Both the position numbers and the translations under genes were made by a program. A DNA stretch of 64,000 bases from Vibrio sp. D404a. GTDB taxonomy: Bacteria > Pseudomonadota > Gammaproteobacteria > Enterobacterales > Vibrionaceae. Where the stretch lies: the NCBI RefSeq assembly GCF_030248535.1, contig NZ_JAHGAJ010000017.1, forward strand, positions 62,001-126,000, given 5' to 3'. This document shows, piece by piece, positions 1-8,013 of the stretch. Below the pieces are notes generated by a model, which was not told the DNA's origin, ran no database searches, and saw only the letters and a program-made list of their open reading frames with translations. The first letter of the stretch is position 1, and every line of letters begins with the position of its first letter.

Positions 1-1052
1 CGTTGGTATGACCCATCTTGTACATTTTTACACCAAGTTGAATTATCTAAATACCATTGGACGGTTTTCTTAAGGCCAGTTTCAAAGGTCTCTTCTGGTA
101 TCCAACCAAGTTCTCGCTGCATTTTTCTTGAATCAATCGCATAACGTCGATCGTGTCCCGGACGATCTTGGACGTAAGTTATTTGTTTAGCATACGCAGA
201 GTCTTTCGGTACTAACGTATCTAGGATGTCGCAAATCGTGTGCACGACTTCGAGATTTTTCTTCTCGTTGTGACCACCGATGTTATAAGTTTCACCAACC
301 TTGCCCTCAGTCACCACCTTGTACAGGGCACGAGCGTGATCTTCTACGTACAACCAATCGCGGATTTGATCACCTTTACCATAGATCGGCAGCTTTTTTC
401 CTTCTAGTGCGTTTAGAATCACTAGTGGGATTAACTTTTCAGGAAAATGGTAAGGCCCATAGTTATTTGAACAGTTAGTCACCAAAGTTGGTAATCCATA
501 AGTACGGAGCCATGCTCTTACTAAGTGATCTGAACTAGCCTTTGAGGCTGAGTATGGACTTGAAGGCTCGTACGACGTTTCTTCTGTAAATAATGGCAAC
601 TGTGTCACATCTTCTACTTCGTCCGGGTGCGGTAAATCACCATACACTTCATCTGTTGATACATGGTGGAAACGAAACGACCGTTTAGCCTCTTCATCTA
701 AGTTGTTCCAATAAGCTCTCGTCGCTTCCAACAGCGTATAAGTACCAACAACATTAGTTTCGATAAATGCTGCCGGCCCAGTAATAGAACGGTCGACATG
801 CGATTCAGCGGCAAGATGCATTACTGCGCTAGGCTGGTGCTCTTTAAATATTCGGTCTAGTTCTAAACGGTTACAAATATCTACCTGTTCAAATGCATAA
901 CGGTCATTTTTTTCAATAGAGACGAGTGACTCTAGGTTCCCTGCATACGTTAAACAATCGACATTCACGACGCTATCTTGTGTATTTTCGATAATATGGC
1001 GAACCACAGCAGAACCGATAAATCCCGCACCGCCAGTAACAAGTATTTTCAT
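1..1052 (-). CDS. rmlB: dTDP-glucose 4,6-dehydratase, C-terminus cut by window edge
   Basis: Converts dTDP-glucose to dTDP-4-keto-6-deoxyglucose, the entry step to dTDP-rhamnose and other deoxysugars; cytoplasmic extended SDR enzyme. The reading frame starts with an ATG at 1052 and is open to the window edge (350 codons); family proteins are about 355 residues, so only the last few are missing. Visible are the NAD-binding TGGAGFIG (residues 6-13), the dehydratase signature STDEVYG (132-138) with its catalytic Asp-Glu, and YSASK (167-171). The upstream gene ends 4 nt away, so the two are co-transcribed and probably translationally coupled. It is the last visible gene of the minus-strand polysaccharide operon. 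Confidence 0.95.
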   Translation of the reverse strand, partial: MKILVTGGAGFIGSAVVRHIIENTQDSVVNVDCLTYAGNLESLVSIEKNDRYAFEQVDICNRLELDRIFKEHQPSAVMHLAAESHVDRSITGPAAFIETNVVGTYTLLEATRAYWNNLDEEAKRSFRFHHVSTDEVYGDLPHPDEVEDVTQLPLFTEETSYEPSSPYSASKASSDHLVRAWLRTYGLPTLVTNCSNNYGPYHFPEKLIPLVILNALEGKKLPIYGKGDQIRDWLYVEDHARALYKVVTEGKVGETYNIGGHNEKKNLEVVHTICDILDTLVPKDSAYAKQITYVQDRPGHDRRYAIDSRKMQRELGWIPEETFETGLKKTVQWYLDNSTWCKNVQDGSYQ

Positions 1053-1056
1053 TCCA

Positions 1057-2079
1057 TTAGCCTATAAATTTTTTATACCAAGGCATAGCCTTATTGATAC
1101 CATCTTGAATGCGATACTCAGGGACATAACCCAGCTTTTCATTTGCTTTTGCAATATTAGCTTGCGAATGCCTTACATCACCCGCACGAAAATCGCGATA
1201 AGTAGGTGTGGCACAATGCTGAACATCTAGCTCATTCAGAGCTCGCTGAATAGAAAAATAAAGTTCGTTTAGGGTGGTTCTATCACCTAAAGCTACGTTG
1301 TAAACATTATCTTTTGCATCATCATCTGCTGTTGCTGCCAGAATATTCATTTGAACTGTATTATCGATAAAGCAAAAGTCTCGGCTGGTCTCGCCATCTC
1401 CATTAATGAACACTTCTTCACCTTGAATCATAGAAGATGTCCATTTAGGTATTACTGCAGCATATGCTCCATTAGGATCTTGTCTTGGTCCAAATACGTT
1501 AAAGTAGCGTAGCCCAATACTTTTAAAGCCATAAGTCCTAGCAAAAACATTCGCATAAAGCTCATTAACATACTTCGTTACTGCATAAGGTGATAGTGGA
1601 TTACCGATATTTTCTTCAACCTTAGGCAGCGCTGGGTGGTCGCCATAAGTCGAGCTACTCGCTGCATAGGTAAAACTTGTTACCTGCTCTTCTTTGGCAG
1701 CTGTAAGCATATTAAGAAAACCCGTTATATTCGCCGCATTAGTGGTAATTGGATCGGCAATAGAGCGTGGTACACTACCCAATGCCGCTTGATGTAATAC
1801 GTAATCTACACCTTTAACAGCATCTTGACAGGCTTCATAATTGCGAATGTCTCCTTCTATAAAGGTAAAATTATCCCATTGATTAGCTTCAACTAAACCT
1901 TTTACCTCATCCAGGTTACGCTGATGACCGGTTGCAAAGTTGTCCAAGCCAACCACTTTTTGGTCTAGTTTTAGTAACGCTTCTAGAAGGTTGGAGCCAA
2001 TAAAGCCAGCAACACCCGTTACTAACCAAGTTTTAGGACTGGCTACAAGTTCGCTTTTAATTTGTTCATATTTAGTCAT
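1057..2079 (-). CDS. tviC: UDP-N-acetylglucosamine 4-epimerase, WbpP/TviC type
   Basis: NAD-dependent SDR epimerase interconverting UDP-GlcNAc (or its uronic acid form) and the galacto epimer, supplying precursors for Vi-like or O-antigen polysaccharides. The 340 residues carry [10 protein letters not shown] (21-30), SSSTYG (141-146) and YAVTK (165-169). The N-terminal extension of about 18 residues before the Rossmann motif is typical of WbpP/TviC and absent from GalE. It follows the TviB-type dehydrogenase, the same pairing as tviB-tviC of the Vi locus and wbpO-wbpP of Pseudomonas. The 99-nt gap upstream contains three tandem 8-bp repeats. Exact substrate (acid or neutral sugar) cannot be told from sequence. 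Confidence 0.88.
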   Translation of the reverse strand: MTKYEQIKSELVASPKTWLVTGVAGFIGSNLLEALLKLDQKVVGLDNFATGHQRNLDEVKGLVEANQWDNFTFIEGDIRNYEACQDAVKGVDYVLHQAALGSVPRSIADPITTNAANITGFLNMLTAAKEEQVTSFTYAASSSTYGDHPALPKVEENIGNPLSPYAVTKYVNELYANVFARTYGFKSIGLRYFNVFGPRQDPNGAYAAVIPKWTSSMIQGEEVFINGDGETSRDFCFIDNTVQMNILAATADDDAKDNVYNVALGDRTTLNELYFSIQRALNELDVQHCATPTYRDFRAGDVRHSQANIAKANEKLGYVPEYRIQDGINKAMPWYKKFIG

Positions 2080-2108
2080 GATGTCTCTTTACTAACGATT
2101 CATTGCTT

Positions 2109-2132
2109 AAGGAGATAAGGAGATAAGGAGAT
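2109..2132. repeat. Three tandem copies of an 8-bp unit
   Basis: AAGGAGAT is repeated exactly three times between tviB and tviC. On the coding (minus) strand it reads ATCTCCTT and lies about 30 nt before the tviC start, in the untranslated spacer. Copy-number change here would alter leader length but no reading frame. Confidence 0.85.
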
Positions 2133-2178
2133 ATAATCATTCAGTTACGTGACTAACATCTCCCTCCTCTAAATCAAT

Positions 2179-3456
2179 CTATAAACGCATATCTACGTCT
2201 GATTTATCCAATACGTATTTCAAATCGTAAAGTACATGAGACTCTTTCCCTAATGCACGAATTTCTGAGGCACCCATTTTCTTAAACTCATTGTGGCCTA
2301 CAGCCATGATTATGGCATCGTAGTGATTGGATTTTGGCTGTGTTAACGATAAGCCGTACTCATGCTGCGCTTCTTCATTTGAGCACCAAGGGTCAATAAC
2401 ATCGACATTGATGTTGTATTCTTTTAGTTCAGCAACAATATCGACTACTTTAGTATTACGTAGGTCTGGGCAATTCTCTTTGAAAGTAAGTCCCATCACG
2501 AGTACGTTTGCTCCTTCAACATGAATACGTTGCTTGAGCATTTTCTTCACCAGCTCAGACACAACATATTTCCCCATGCCATCGTTTAAACGACGACCCG
2601 CAAGGATCATTTCTGGATGATAACCCACAGTTTGCGCTTTATGTGTTAAATAGTACGGATCGACTCCAATACAGTGGCCTCCAACTAAACCAGGACGGAA
2701 CGGTAAGAAGTTCCATTTAGTCCCAGCAGCTTCTAATACCTCTAGAGTGTCGATATTTAGCTTATTGAATATAATGGAAAGTTCATTAATCAATGCAATA
2801 TTTACATCGCGTTGAGTGTTCTCTATTACCTTGGCTGCTTCTGCTACTTTTATGCTTGATGCTTTATGTGTACCTGCAGTAATAATGGTTTTGTATAACT
2901 GATCTACGAACTCGGCAATGTCATCATTCGAACCACTGGTCACTTTGAGGATATTGGTTACACGATGTTCTTTATCACCTGGATTGATTCGCTCTGGCGA
3001 GTAGCCCGCATAGAAGTCTTTATTGTAGGTTAACCCAGATACTGACTCGACCACAGGAATACAAGTTTCTTCGGTCGCACCGGGGTAAACGGTAGATTCG
3101 TAAATAATAATGTCGTCTTTGCTGACAATCGTACCTAAAGCTTCAGAAGCTTTAATAAGAGGCGTTAAATCCGGTTGCTTGTGTTCGTCAATTGGAGTGG
3201 GCACCGTTACGATATAAACATTAGCTTCTTTAAGTTCATTAAGGTCTGCAGTGTAAGTAAGAAGGGTTGCTTCATTCAATTCTTCTTCAGAACATTCTAG
3301 CGTAGAGTCTGAACCACTTTTTAACTCTTTTACACGAGATTGATTGATATCAAAACCTAGGGTCGGTATTTTTTTACCAAACTCTACAGCGAGTGGTAAG
3401 CCAACATAACCCAAGCCAATTATCGCTACTTTAGTATTTTCAAACATGGACGTCAT
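2179..3456 (-). CDS. tviB: UDP-N-acetyl-hexosamine 6-dehydrogenase, TviB/WbpO type
   Basis: Oxidises C6 of a UDP-N-acetylhexosamine to the uronic acid using two NAD+, giving UDP-GlcNAcA or UDP-GalNAcA for polysaccharide synthesis. The 425-residue protein has the nucleotide-binding GLGYVGLP (14-21), the conserved STVYPG (121-126) and the catalytic cysteine C262 in [12 protein letters not shown], followed by the C-terminal UDP-binding domain. An AGGGA element 7 nt before the first ATG supports the start. It is separated from wzc by 173 nt holding two tandem terminators, so its transcription probably depends on readthrough from the wza promoter. It is distinct from the UDP-glucose dehydrogenase at 18-19 kb. 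Confidence 0.9.
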   Translation of the reverse strand: MTSMFENTKVAIIGLGYVGLPLAVEFGKKIPTLGFDINQSRVKELKSGSDSTLECSEEELNEATLLTYTADLNELKEANVYIVTVPTPIDEHKQPDLTPLIKASEALGTIVSKDDIIIYESTVYPGATEETCIPVVESVSGLTYNKDFYAGYSPERINPGDKEHRVTNILKVTSGSNDDIAEFVDQLYKTIITAGTHKASSIKVAEAAKVIENTQRDVNIALINELSIIFNKLNIDTLEVLEAAGTKWNFLPFRPGLVGGHCIGVDPYYLTHKAQTVGYHPEMILAGRRLNDGMGKYVVSELVKKMLKQRIHVEGANVLVMGLTFKENCPDLRNTKVVDIVAELKEYNINVDVIDPWCSNEEAQHEYGLSLTQPKSNHYDAIIMAVGHNEFKKMGASEIRALGKESHVLYDLKYVLDKSDVDMRL

Positions 3457-3473
3457 ATTTATCCCTACAATAT

Positions 3474-3494
3474 TTAATTCTTAATTCTTAATTC
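3474..3494. repeat. Three tandem copies of TTAATTC, followed by a 17-bp palindrome
   Basis: TTAATTC occurs three times in a row 17 nt before the tviB start. It is followed at 3496-3512 by a perfect inverted repeat, GTGAGTAA-T-TTACTCAC, that could be an operator or a small hairpin. Confidence 0.8.
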
Positions 3495-3507
3495 TGTGAG
3501 TAATTTA

Positions 3508-3550
3508 CTCACAAAAATGCCTCAGTTGTATTAAACACACTGAGACATTT
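3508..3550 (-). terminator. Second tandem terminator after wzc
   Basis: On the minus strand, a 12-bp stem with one mismatch (arms 3539-3550 and 3515-3526) is followed by five consecutive U. It lies between wzc and tviB, inside what should be one polysaccharide transcription unit, so it is expected to act as a polarity or antitermination point. Confidence 0.7.
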
Positions 3551-3596
3551 CTTATTCCTTCGAGATCTTATTTATGGGCAATCTCTATTCTTGTTT

Positions 3597-3619
3597 TTAA
3601 AACCAACTCAAAGAGTCGG
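3597..3619 (-). terminator. First tandem terminator directly after wzc
   Basis: On the minus strand, CCGACTC and GAGTTGG form a 7-bp stem (one G-U pair) around a three-base loop and are followed by TTTT. It starts 11 nt after the wzc stop codon. The second terminator follows about 50 nt later. Confidence 0.65.
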
Positions 3620-3629
3620 TATTTCTTCA

Positions 3630-5798
3630 TTACTTCTTATCACTTGAATACGCGTAGTTATAATAACCATATCCATAAGAACTTGAGGCTTTCTTCTCGA
3701 TAGCGTTGAAGATAACACCTTTCACTTCAATATTAGACTGTTCAAAACGATTACGAGCAACGTCAATCTCTTTAAGCGTATTCTGGCCAAAACGAGCAAC
3801 CATCAATGTCGTTCCAGCAAAAGAGCCAACAATGCTTGGGTCGGTTACTGCAAGAACCGGTGGTGTATCGACAATTACTAAATCATACTCTTTAGACACC
3901 CATTCCATTAGCTCTGCAAAACGTGGGTGCATTAATAACTCTGAAGGGTTTGGTGGTACTTGCCCACGAGTTATAAGATCTAGATTACTAACACCAGTCT
4001 TTTTAATCACTGAATCAAAGGACTCTTTATTACTCAAGATATCTGATAGTCCATTATCCCATTCTACTCCAAAGCTTTGCTGTAAATAGCCTTTACGCAT
4101 ATCTGCATCAATCAACAGCACTTTTTGACCAGTTTTAGCAGCAACTGCGGCAAAGTTAGTCGAAATAAATGACTTACCTATACCTGGCGCAGGACCAGAG
4201 ATCATCAGGATATTATTTCTCGCTTCAAGCATCGCAAAGTGAAGGCTAGTTCGTAGACCACGAAGTGCTTCTACTGAGAGATCTGCAGGGTTAGATTCTG
4301 CAAGCAATGCCTGAGTACCTGAAGTTAGCTTTTTCTTTGACTTAAAACGGTGGGTTAACTCTAACTGCAAATCCGACTTAGGTACTGCTGCATATACAGG
4401 TAAACCAATTTCCTCAATTTGGTCTGGGCTTTCAACGCCACGGTGGAGCACCGCTTTAACTAGCACAAAACCTACGCTTAACATACCTCCTAACAGTGTT
4501 ACCAATAGGACTATTAACGATTTTTTCGGTTTTATTGGATGCGCGTAAGCTTGCGCATCATCGAGAATGCGAACGTTACCTACAGTACCGGCCTTGATAA
4601 TATTAAGTTCTTGAACCTTATTTAAAAGTTGAATGTAGATTTGTTGATTTACTTCAACATCGCGCTTCATACGCAGTACTTCACGTTGCGTTTTCGGTAG
4701 CTTTTGTACCTGTGCGTTCAAGCGCTCTCTCTCTTTGAGAAGAATGTTTCTCTTATCAAGTAAAGATTTGTATGTAGGGTGGTCTTGAGTAAAACGTTGG
4801 CTGATTTCACTTTCTTTAAATGTTAACTCATTCAATTGAGCCTCTAAGCCCACCACTAGTTTCAATGTTGATTGTGCTTCTAAACCTAAATCAATGGAAT
4901 CATTCTTCTGCAGATAGTCATTAAGCGTGTCTTCATAGGTAGTTAATTGGGACTTAATTCCTGGAAGATTATTCTCTAAAAAAGCGAGGCTCTTTTCTGC
5001 TTCTGCTGAATGACGCTGAACATTCTGTAGAAAATAGGTTTGACTAATATGATTGAGTATTTCAGAAATCTGTCGTTTATTCTCACCTTCAAAACTCATA
5101 TTTAGCATGCCAGTTTGTCGGCCTTGTTCTGATAAAGACAAAGAACTCTTTAGCCATCCTATCGCTGCAAGTCGACTGCGTTTACCAATAGCAAACTCAA
5201 AACCATTTTTTGATTCAAAGTCCGTCACAAATAAACTGTAACCCCCTGCCGTTGAAAGTTCGCCTACTTTACCCTTTAAGATAACGTGCTCATCATTAAC
5301 AACCAATTGGTAAGTGCCTTGTTCTGCATCTAAGATGTGAATTTTATGTGCACCAGTCGCTTGTGGAGGAAGAACGAAACGACTGACTTCGATATGGTTG
5401 ATGTCACCCTTTAAACGTGCCAACCCTTTCCCTATATAAGGTATGTATATAGGTGAAGTTACCGTGGTCAAATTGAATTTATCTACGGTTTCGCCTAAAA
5501 TCATTCGAGATTTAATAATTTCTATTTCCGCTGCCACAGAAGATTCCTGAGCAAACACATCTCCCATATCACTAACCATTGATGAAATACCACCTGAGGC
5601 CTTTCGTTCAATTTGAATTAACGAGTCTGCTTTAAATATAGGAGTGGAAAGTAGAGCTATCGCAATACCAAACAACGAAAAAACTAGTGTAGTTAAAATA
5701 ATTAACCACTTAGCATCTAGGAAGATACCCAAAAATTTGCCTATGTCGATTACGTCAGGGCTATTTGAAAACGGTTGCTGAGATGGTTGTGTTGTCAT
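3630..5798 (-). CDS. wzc: Polysaccharide co-polymerase / bacterial tyrosine autokinase Wzc
   Basis: Inner-membrane protein that controls chain length and polymer export together with Wza; its autophosphorylation state is reset by Wzb. The 722 residues show a Wzz domain flanked by TM1 (about 30-50) and TM2 (about 428-450), with coiled coil between. The cytoplasmic kinase has Walker A GPAPGIGKS (535-543), Walker A' LLIDADMR (561-568) and Walker B VIVDTPP (641-647). The C-terminal tail has six tyrosines (708, 710, 712, 713, 715, 717), the autophosphorylation cluster. Full length and intact. It is last of wza-wzb-wzc and is followed by two terminators. Confidence 0.95.
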   Translation of the reverse strand: MTTQPSQQPFSNSPDVIDIGKFLGIFLDAKWLIILTTLVFSLFGIAIALLSTPIFKADSLIQIERKASGGISSMVSDMGDVFAQESSVAAEIEIIKSRMILGETVDKFNLTTVTSPIYIPYIGKGLARLKGDINHIEVSRFVLPPQATGAHKIHILDAEQGTYQLVVNDEHVILKGKVGELSTAGGYSLFVTDFESKNGFEFAIGKRSRLAAIGWLKSSLSLSEQGRQTGMLNMSFEGENKRQISEILNHISQTYFLQNVQRHSAEAEKSLAFLENNLPGIKSQLTTYEDTLNDYLQKNDSIDLGLEAQSTLKLVVGLEAQLNELTFKESEISQRFTQDHPTYKSLLDKRNILLKERERLNAQVQKLPKTQREVLRMKRDVEVNQQIYIQLLNKVQELNIIKAGTVGNVRILDDAQAYAHPIKPKKSLIVLLVTLLGGMLSVGFVLVKAVLHRGVESPDQIEEIGLPVYAAVPKSDLQLELTHRFKSKKKLTSGTQALLAESNPADLSVEALRGLRTSLHFAMLEARNNILMISGPAPGIGKSFISTNFAAVAAKTGQKVLLIDADMRKGYLQQSFGVEWDNGLSDILSNKESFDSVIKKTGVSNLDLITRGQVPPNPSELLMHPRFAELMEWVSKEYDLVIVDTPPVLAVTDPSIVGSFAGTTLMVARFGQNTLKEIDVARNRFEQSNIEVKGVIFNAIEKKASSSYGYGYYNYAYSSDKK

Positions 5799-5916
5799 CA
5801 GGTTACTACTTCCTAAACTAGTACTTTAAAGAGAAGTGACATACTTTTTGCTTTATCTCTTTATGTGATTCATTGATAGTGGTGTATCTAAGTTACCGAC
5901 TCTACTTTAAAGCGAA

Positions 5917-6357
5917 CTATAGCTTTTTGGCCCAGGCTTGTGCTGCTTCATCAATCAAGTTATGAGCATATTCAAATGCTTCACGACTTTGACGATATGG
6001 GTCTGGAATATCTTTTTGACCCACCCATTGTCCAAACAGCATCGTTTTACCACGAGCTTCTGGTGATATTTGAGTAAGCGCCTCCATATGCTCCTTCTCC
6101 ATCACCAATATCAAATCATACTGGGCACATAGTTGAGGAGTTACCTGTTGAGATTGGTGTTCTTCTAGGCTCACACCATTTTCCGCTGCAACTAGAGTGG
6201 CGATTTCATCAGCAGGTTTTCCAATCAAACGACTTTTTTCAGCAGCTATACCCGCTGAAGCTATTTCTTTGTTTGGAAGCAACTTTTGTAACAGTCGCTC
6301 TCCAACTGGAGAGCGACAAATATTACCGACACAGACCACGAGGATTTTATTAAACAT
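5917..6357 (-). CDS. wzb: Low-molecular-weight protein tyrosine phosphatase Wzb
   Basis: Cytoplasmic phosphatase that removes phosphate from the Wzc tyrosine tail, needed for the phosphorylation cycle that drives capsule polymerisation. The P-loop C9-VGNIC-R15-S16 and the general acid D119 in DPYR are both present; the 146-residue length is normal for the family. It lies between wza and wzc, as in E. coli group 1 capsule and colanic acid loci, with short untranslated spacers (47 nt upstream, 118 nt downstream). Confidence 0.94.
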   Translation of the reverse strand: MFNKILVVCVGNICRSPVGERLLQKLLPNKEIASAGIAAEKSRLIGKPADEIATLVAAENGVSLEEHQSQQVTPQLCAQYDLILVMEKEHMEALTQISPEARGKTMLFGQWVGQKDIPDPYRQSREAFEYAHNLIDEAAQAWAKKL

Positions 6358-6404
6358 AACTTACTTTTTGAGTTCCTATAAAGCCCAACAATTGAGAATC
6401 TCAA

Positions 6405-7538
6405 TTACCAATCACGAACACGTAACACAGACTCAGACAGCTGATTAAAACCAGAGATTGTAGGTAGGAGCTGGCTAATTACACGATTCCATCGGATAAT
6501 TGGAGCTGCTGTAACATAAACAATGTCATATGGCTTTAAGTCAAACTCTGTACCAATTACTAATGCCGATACATCTTTCATATCAAGTTGATAAATGTCA
6601 GCCATACGTTCTGACTTATCATCAGAAGTACGAATAACAAAAACCCCCGTCGCATCAGCGGCTAATTGGTCAATACCGCCAGTATTACTTAAAGCCTCTG
6701 TTAAACTCATGCCTGCACGATCAATCTTCAATAATTGAGGTGTATTAACTTCCCCCATTACAAATATTTTTTGAGCATCATTTCGAGGAACATGAATAAT
6801 GTCACCCATTTGTAACAATCGGTTTTGAGTCAAGTCTCCCTTTTGCATTAGGGCATACAGTGAAACATATTCCTGCTGTCCATTACGTGTCAGAGATACG
6901 TTGCGCCAATCTGCATCTTCTGTCAATCCACCAGAACGATTAATCGCATCTAACAAAGTTAACGGTATGTTAGTAATTGCTTGTTGCCCAGGTGCTTCAA
7001 CTTCACCTGTAATGTATGTTTTTTGTGACCGAAAGCCCGCAACATTCACTTCTACTTGTGGGCTCTCAATATACTTTGAAAGACGAGTTGCTATTTCCTG
7101 TCGAATTTCAATAACTGTTTTGTCGACGACTTCTACATTACCAATATAAGGATAAAAAATTGTACCATCCGCACGAACCCAGTTACCGGCCTCTTCTGCG
7201 CTACGATAGGATCCTGCCGGAATGGTTAGTTCTGGGTGATCCCAAATTGTTATATTAAGAATATCCCCAATACCCACTTTATATTCAAACTTTGCAATAT
7301 CAACATCTAACGCTGGGTTGGCTTGAGATATAAATTGAGTTTGGCTTTTATAGCTAGAAACCGTTTGAGCCGTTAATGGGTAGAGGTTAACAGCATCTGA
7401 AATATCCGCAGCTTGTTGTTCTTCTGAGGGAAGGATTACATTCTTGTCATCGGTAGTAAGGTGCGTACCTGGAGTTGTGCAGCCGACCAGTAGAGTGGGG
7501 AGTAACGCAAGAAAGAGACGATTTTTCTTAATCTTCAT
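6405..7538 (-). CDS. wza: Outer-membrane polysaccharide export lipoprotein Wza
   Basis: Forms the octameric channel through which capsule or exopolysaccharide leaves the cell. The 377-residue protein has a lipoprotein signal with lipobox LLVGC (Cys20), a polysaccharide-export domain (about 80-165), two SLBB-type repeats (about 170-340) and a C-terminal amphipathic segment ending RVRDW that would form the outer-membrane helical barrel. I chose the ATG at 7538; an in-frame TTG three codons upstream would otherwise be needed. It is the first gene after the JUMPstart leader, and the untranslated leader is at least 140 nt. Confidence 0.94.
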   Translation of the reverse strand: MKIKKNRLFLALLPTLLVGCTTPGTHLTTDDKNVILPSEEQQAADISDAVNLYPLTAQTVSSYKSQTQFISQANPALDVDIAKFEYKVGIGDILNITIWDHPELTIPAGSYRSAEEAGNWVRADGTIFYPYIGNVEVVDKTVIEIRQEIATRLSKYIESPQVEVNVAGFRSQKTYITGEVEAPGQQAITNIPLTLLDAINRSGGLTEDADWRNVSLTRNGQQEYVSLYALMQKGDLTQNRLLQMGDIIHVPRNDAQKIFVMGEVNTPQLLKIDRAGMSLTEALSNTGGIDQLAADATGVFVIRTSDDKSERMADIYQLDMKDVSALVIGTEFDLKPYDIVYVTAAPIIRWNRVISQLLPTISGFNQLSESVLRVRDW

Positions 7539-7675
7539 GTTAACCAAATCATAGTTGAGAAAGTGTAATCACATCCAAGTGATACATGATGAATGACTTT
7601 ACCATTGGCAATGGCTTCAACGGAGGGTAGAAGGAGCGATAATTTGATATCGATTCCATTTTAATTCACTTTGGG

Positions 7676-7713
7676 CACGCTACCGCCCGTTGATATACCG
7701 CGACATCACACTG
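7676..7713 (-). promoter_or_regulatory. JUMPstart element containing an ops site (RfaH recruitment)
   Basis: The minus strand carries a perfect 12-nt ops core, GGCGGTAGCGTG (7676-7687), at the 3' end of a 38-nt block that begins CAGTG (7709-7713). This is the architecture and near-exact length of the 39-nt JUMPstart of enterobacterial polysaccharide operons. It lies about 140 nt before wza and points into wza-wzb-wzc-tviB-tviC-rmlB. In known cases ops in the non-template strand pauses RNA polymerase and loads RfaH, which suppresses termination downstream. Confidence 0.85.
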
Positions 7714-7767
7714 CGTAGTTATCTGTGCATCATAGGATGCCTGTATACTGCGACCTATCTGTGCACC
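7710..7767. repeat. Imperfect direct repeat in the wza leader
   Basis: Two copies of a roughly 20-bp block (ACTGCG, four or three variable bases, then TATCTGTGCA) start at 7710 and 7747, 37 bp apart, just upstream of and partly inside JUMPstart. Purpose unknown; they could be regulator half-sites or a relic of duplication. Confidence 0.6.
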
Positions 7768-7810
7768 GCTAGTAATGGCCTCAAAATAGGTACGAAAAGC
7801 CAATAGTGAT

Positions 7811-7841
7811 TCTATAAAGCAAACATTAAAAACATGCTCAA
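7811..7841 (-). promoter_or_regulatory. Possible promoter of the wza operon
   Basis: On the minus strand, a -35-like TTGAGC (7836-7841) precedes -10-like sequences TTATAG/TATAGA (7811-7817) at a spacing of 18-19 bp, slightly long. Transcription from here would place JUMPstart roughly 90-130 nt into the leader. Weak evidence from consensus match alone. Confidence 0.3.
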
Positions 7842-7900
7842 ATTTAATGCGTATGTATTATCCACAGTTTGTGTGTATTATCAACCTTGTTGAATGGTTT

Positions 7901-8013
7901 AAGGGCAGATGCGGGATGCGAGTAAACGAGTGGCGAAGAGATAAAAGAGCAGTTTCGGGATGCGAAAAGAACTACTCTTCGCATCTCGAACCCCACTTAC
8001 TCGTACCTTCGCT
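7901..8013. repeat. Family A palindromic repeat, copy 1
   Basis: Contains the family A words GATGCGAGTAAACGAG, TGGCGAAGAG and the inverted forms CTCTTCGCATCTCG and TTACTCGTA, giving a long imperfect palindrome. Its right edge directly abuts the stop codon of the minus-strand gene ending at 8014. Together with the wza leader, this accounts for the 7539-8013 gap. Confidence 0.8.

Noticed and set aside
7539..7675. Possible cyclic-di-GMP riboswitch in the wza leader
   Set aside because: The conserved GEMM core and tetraloop-receptor motifs were not found; only the JUMPstart/ops element is supported.
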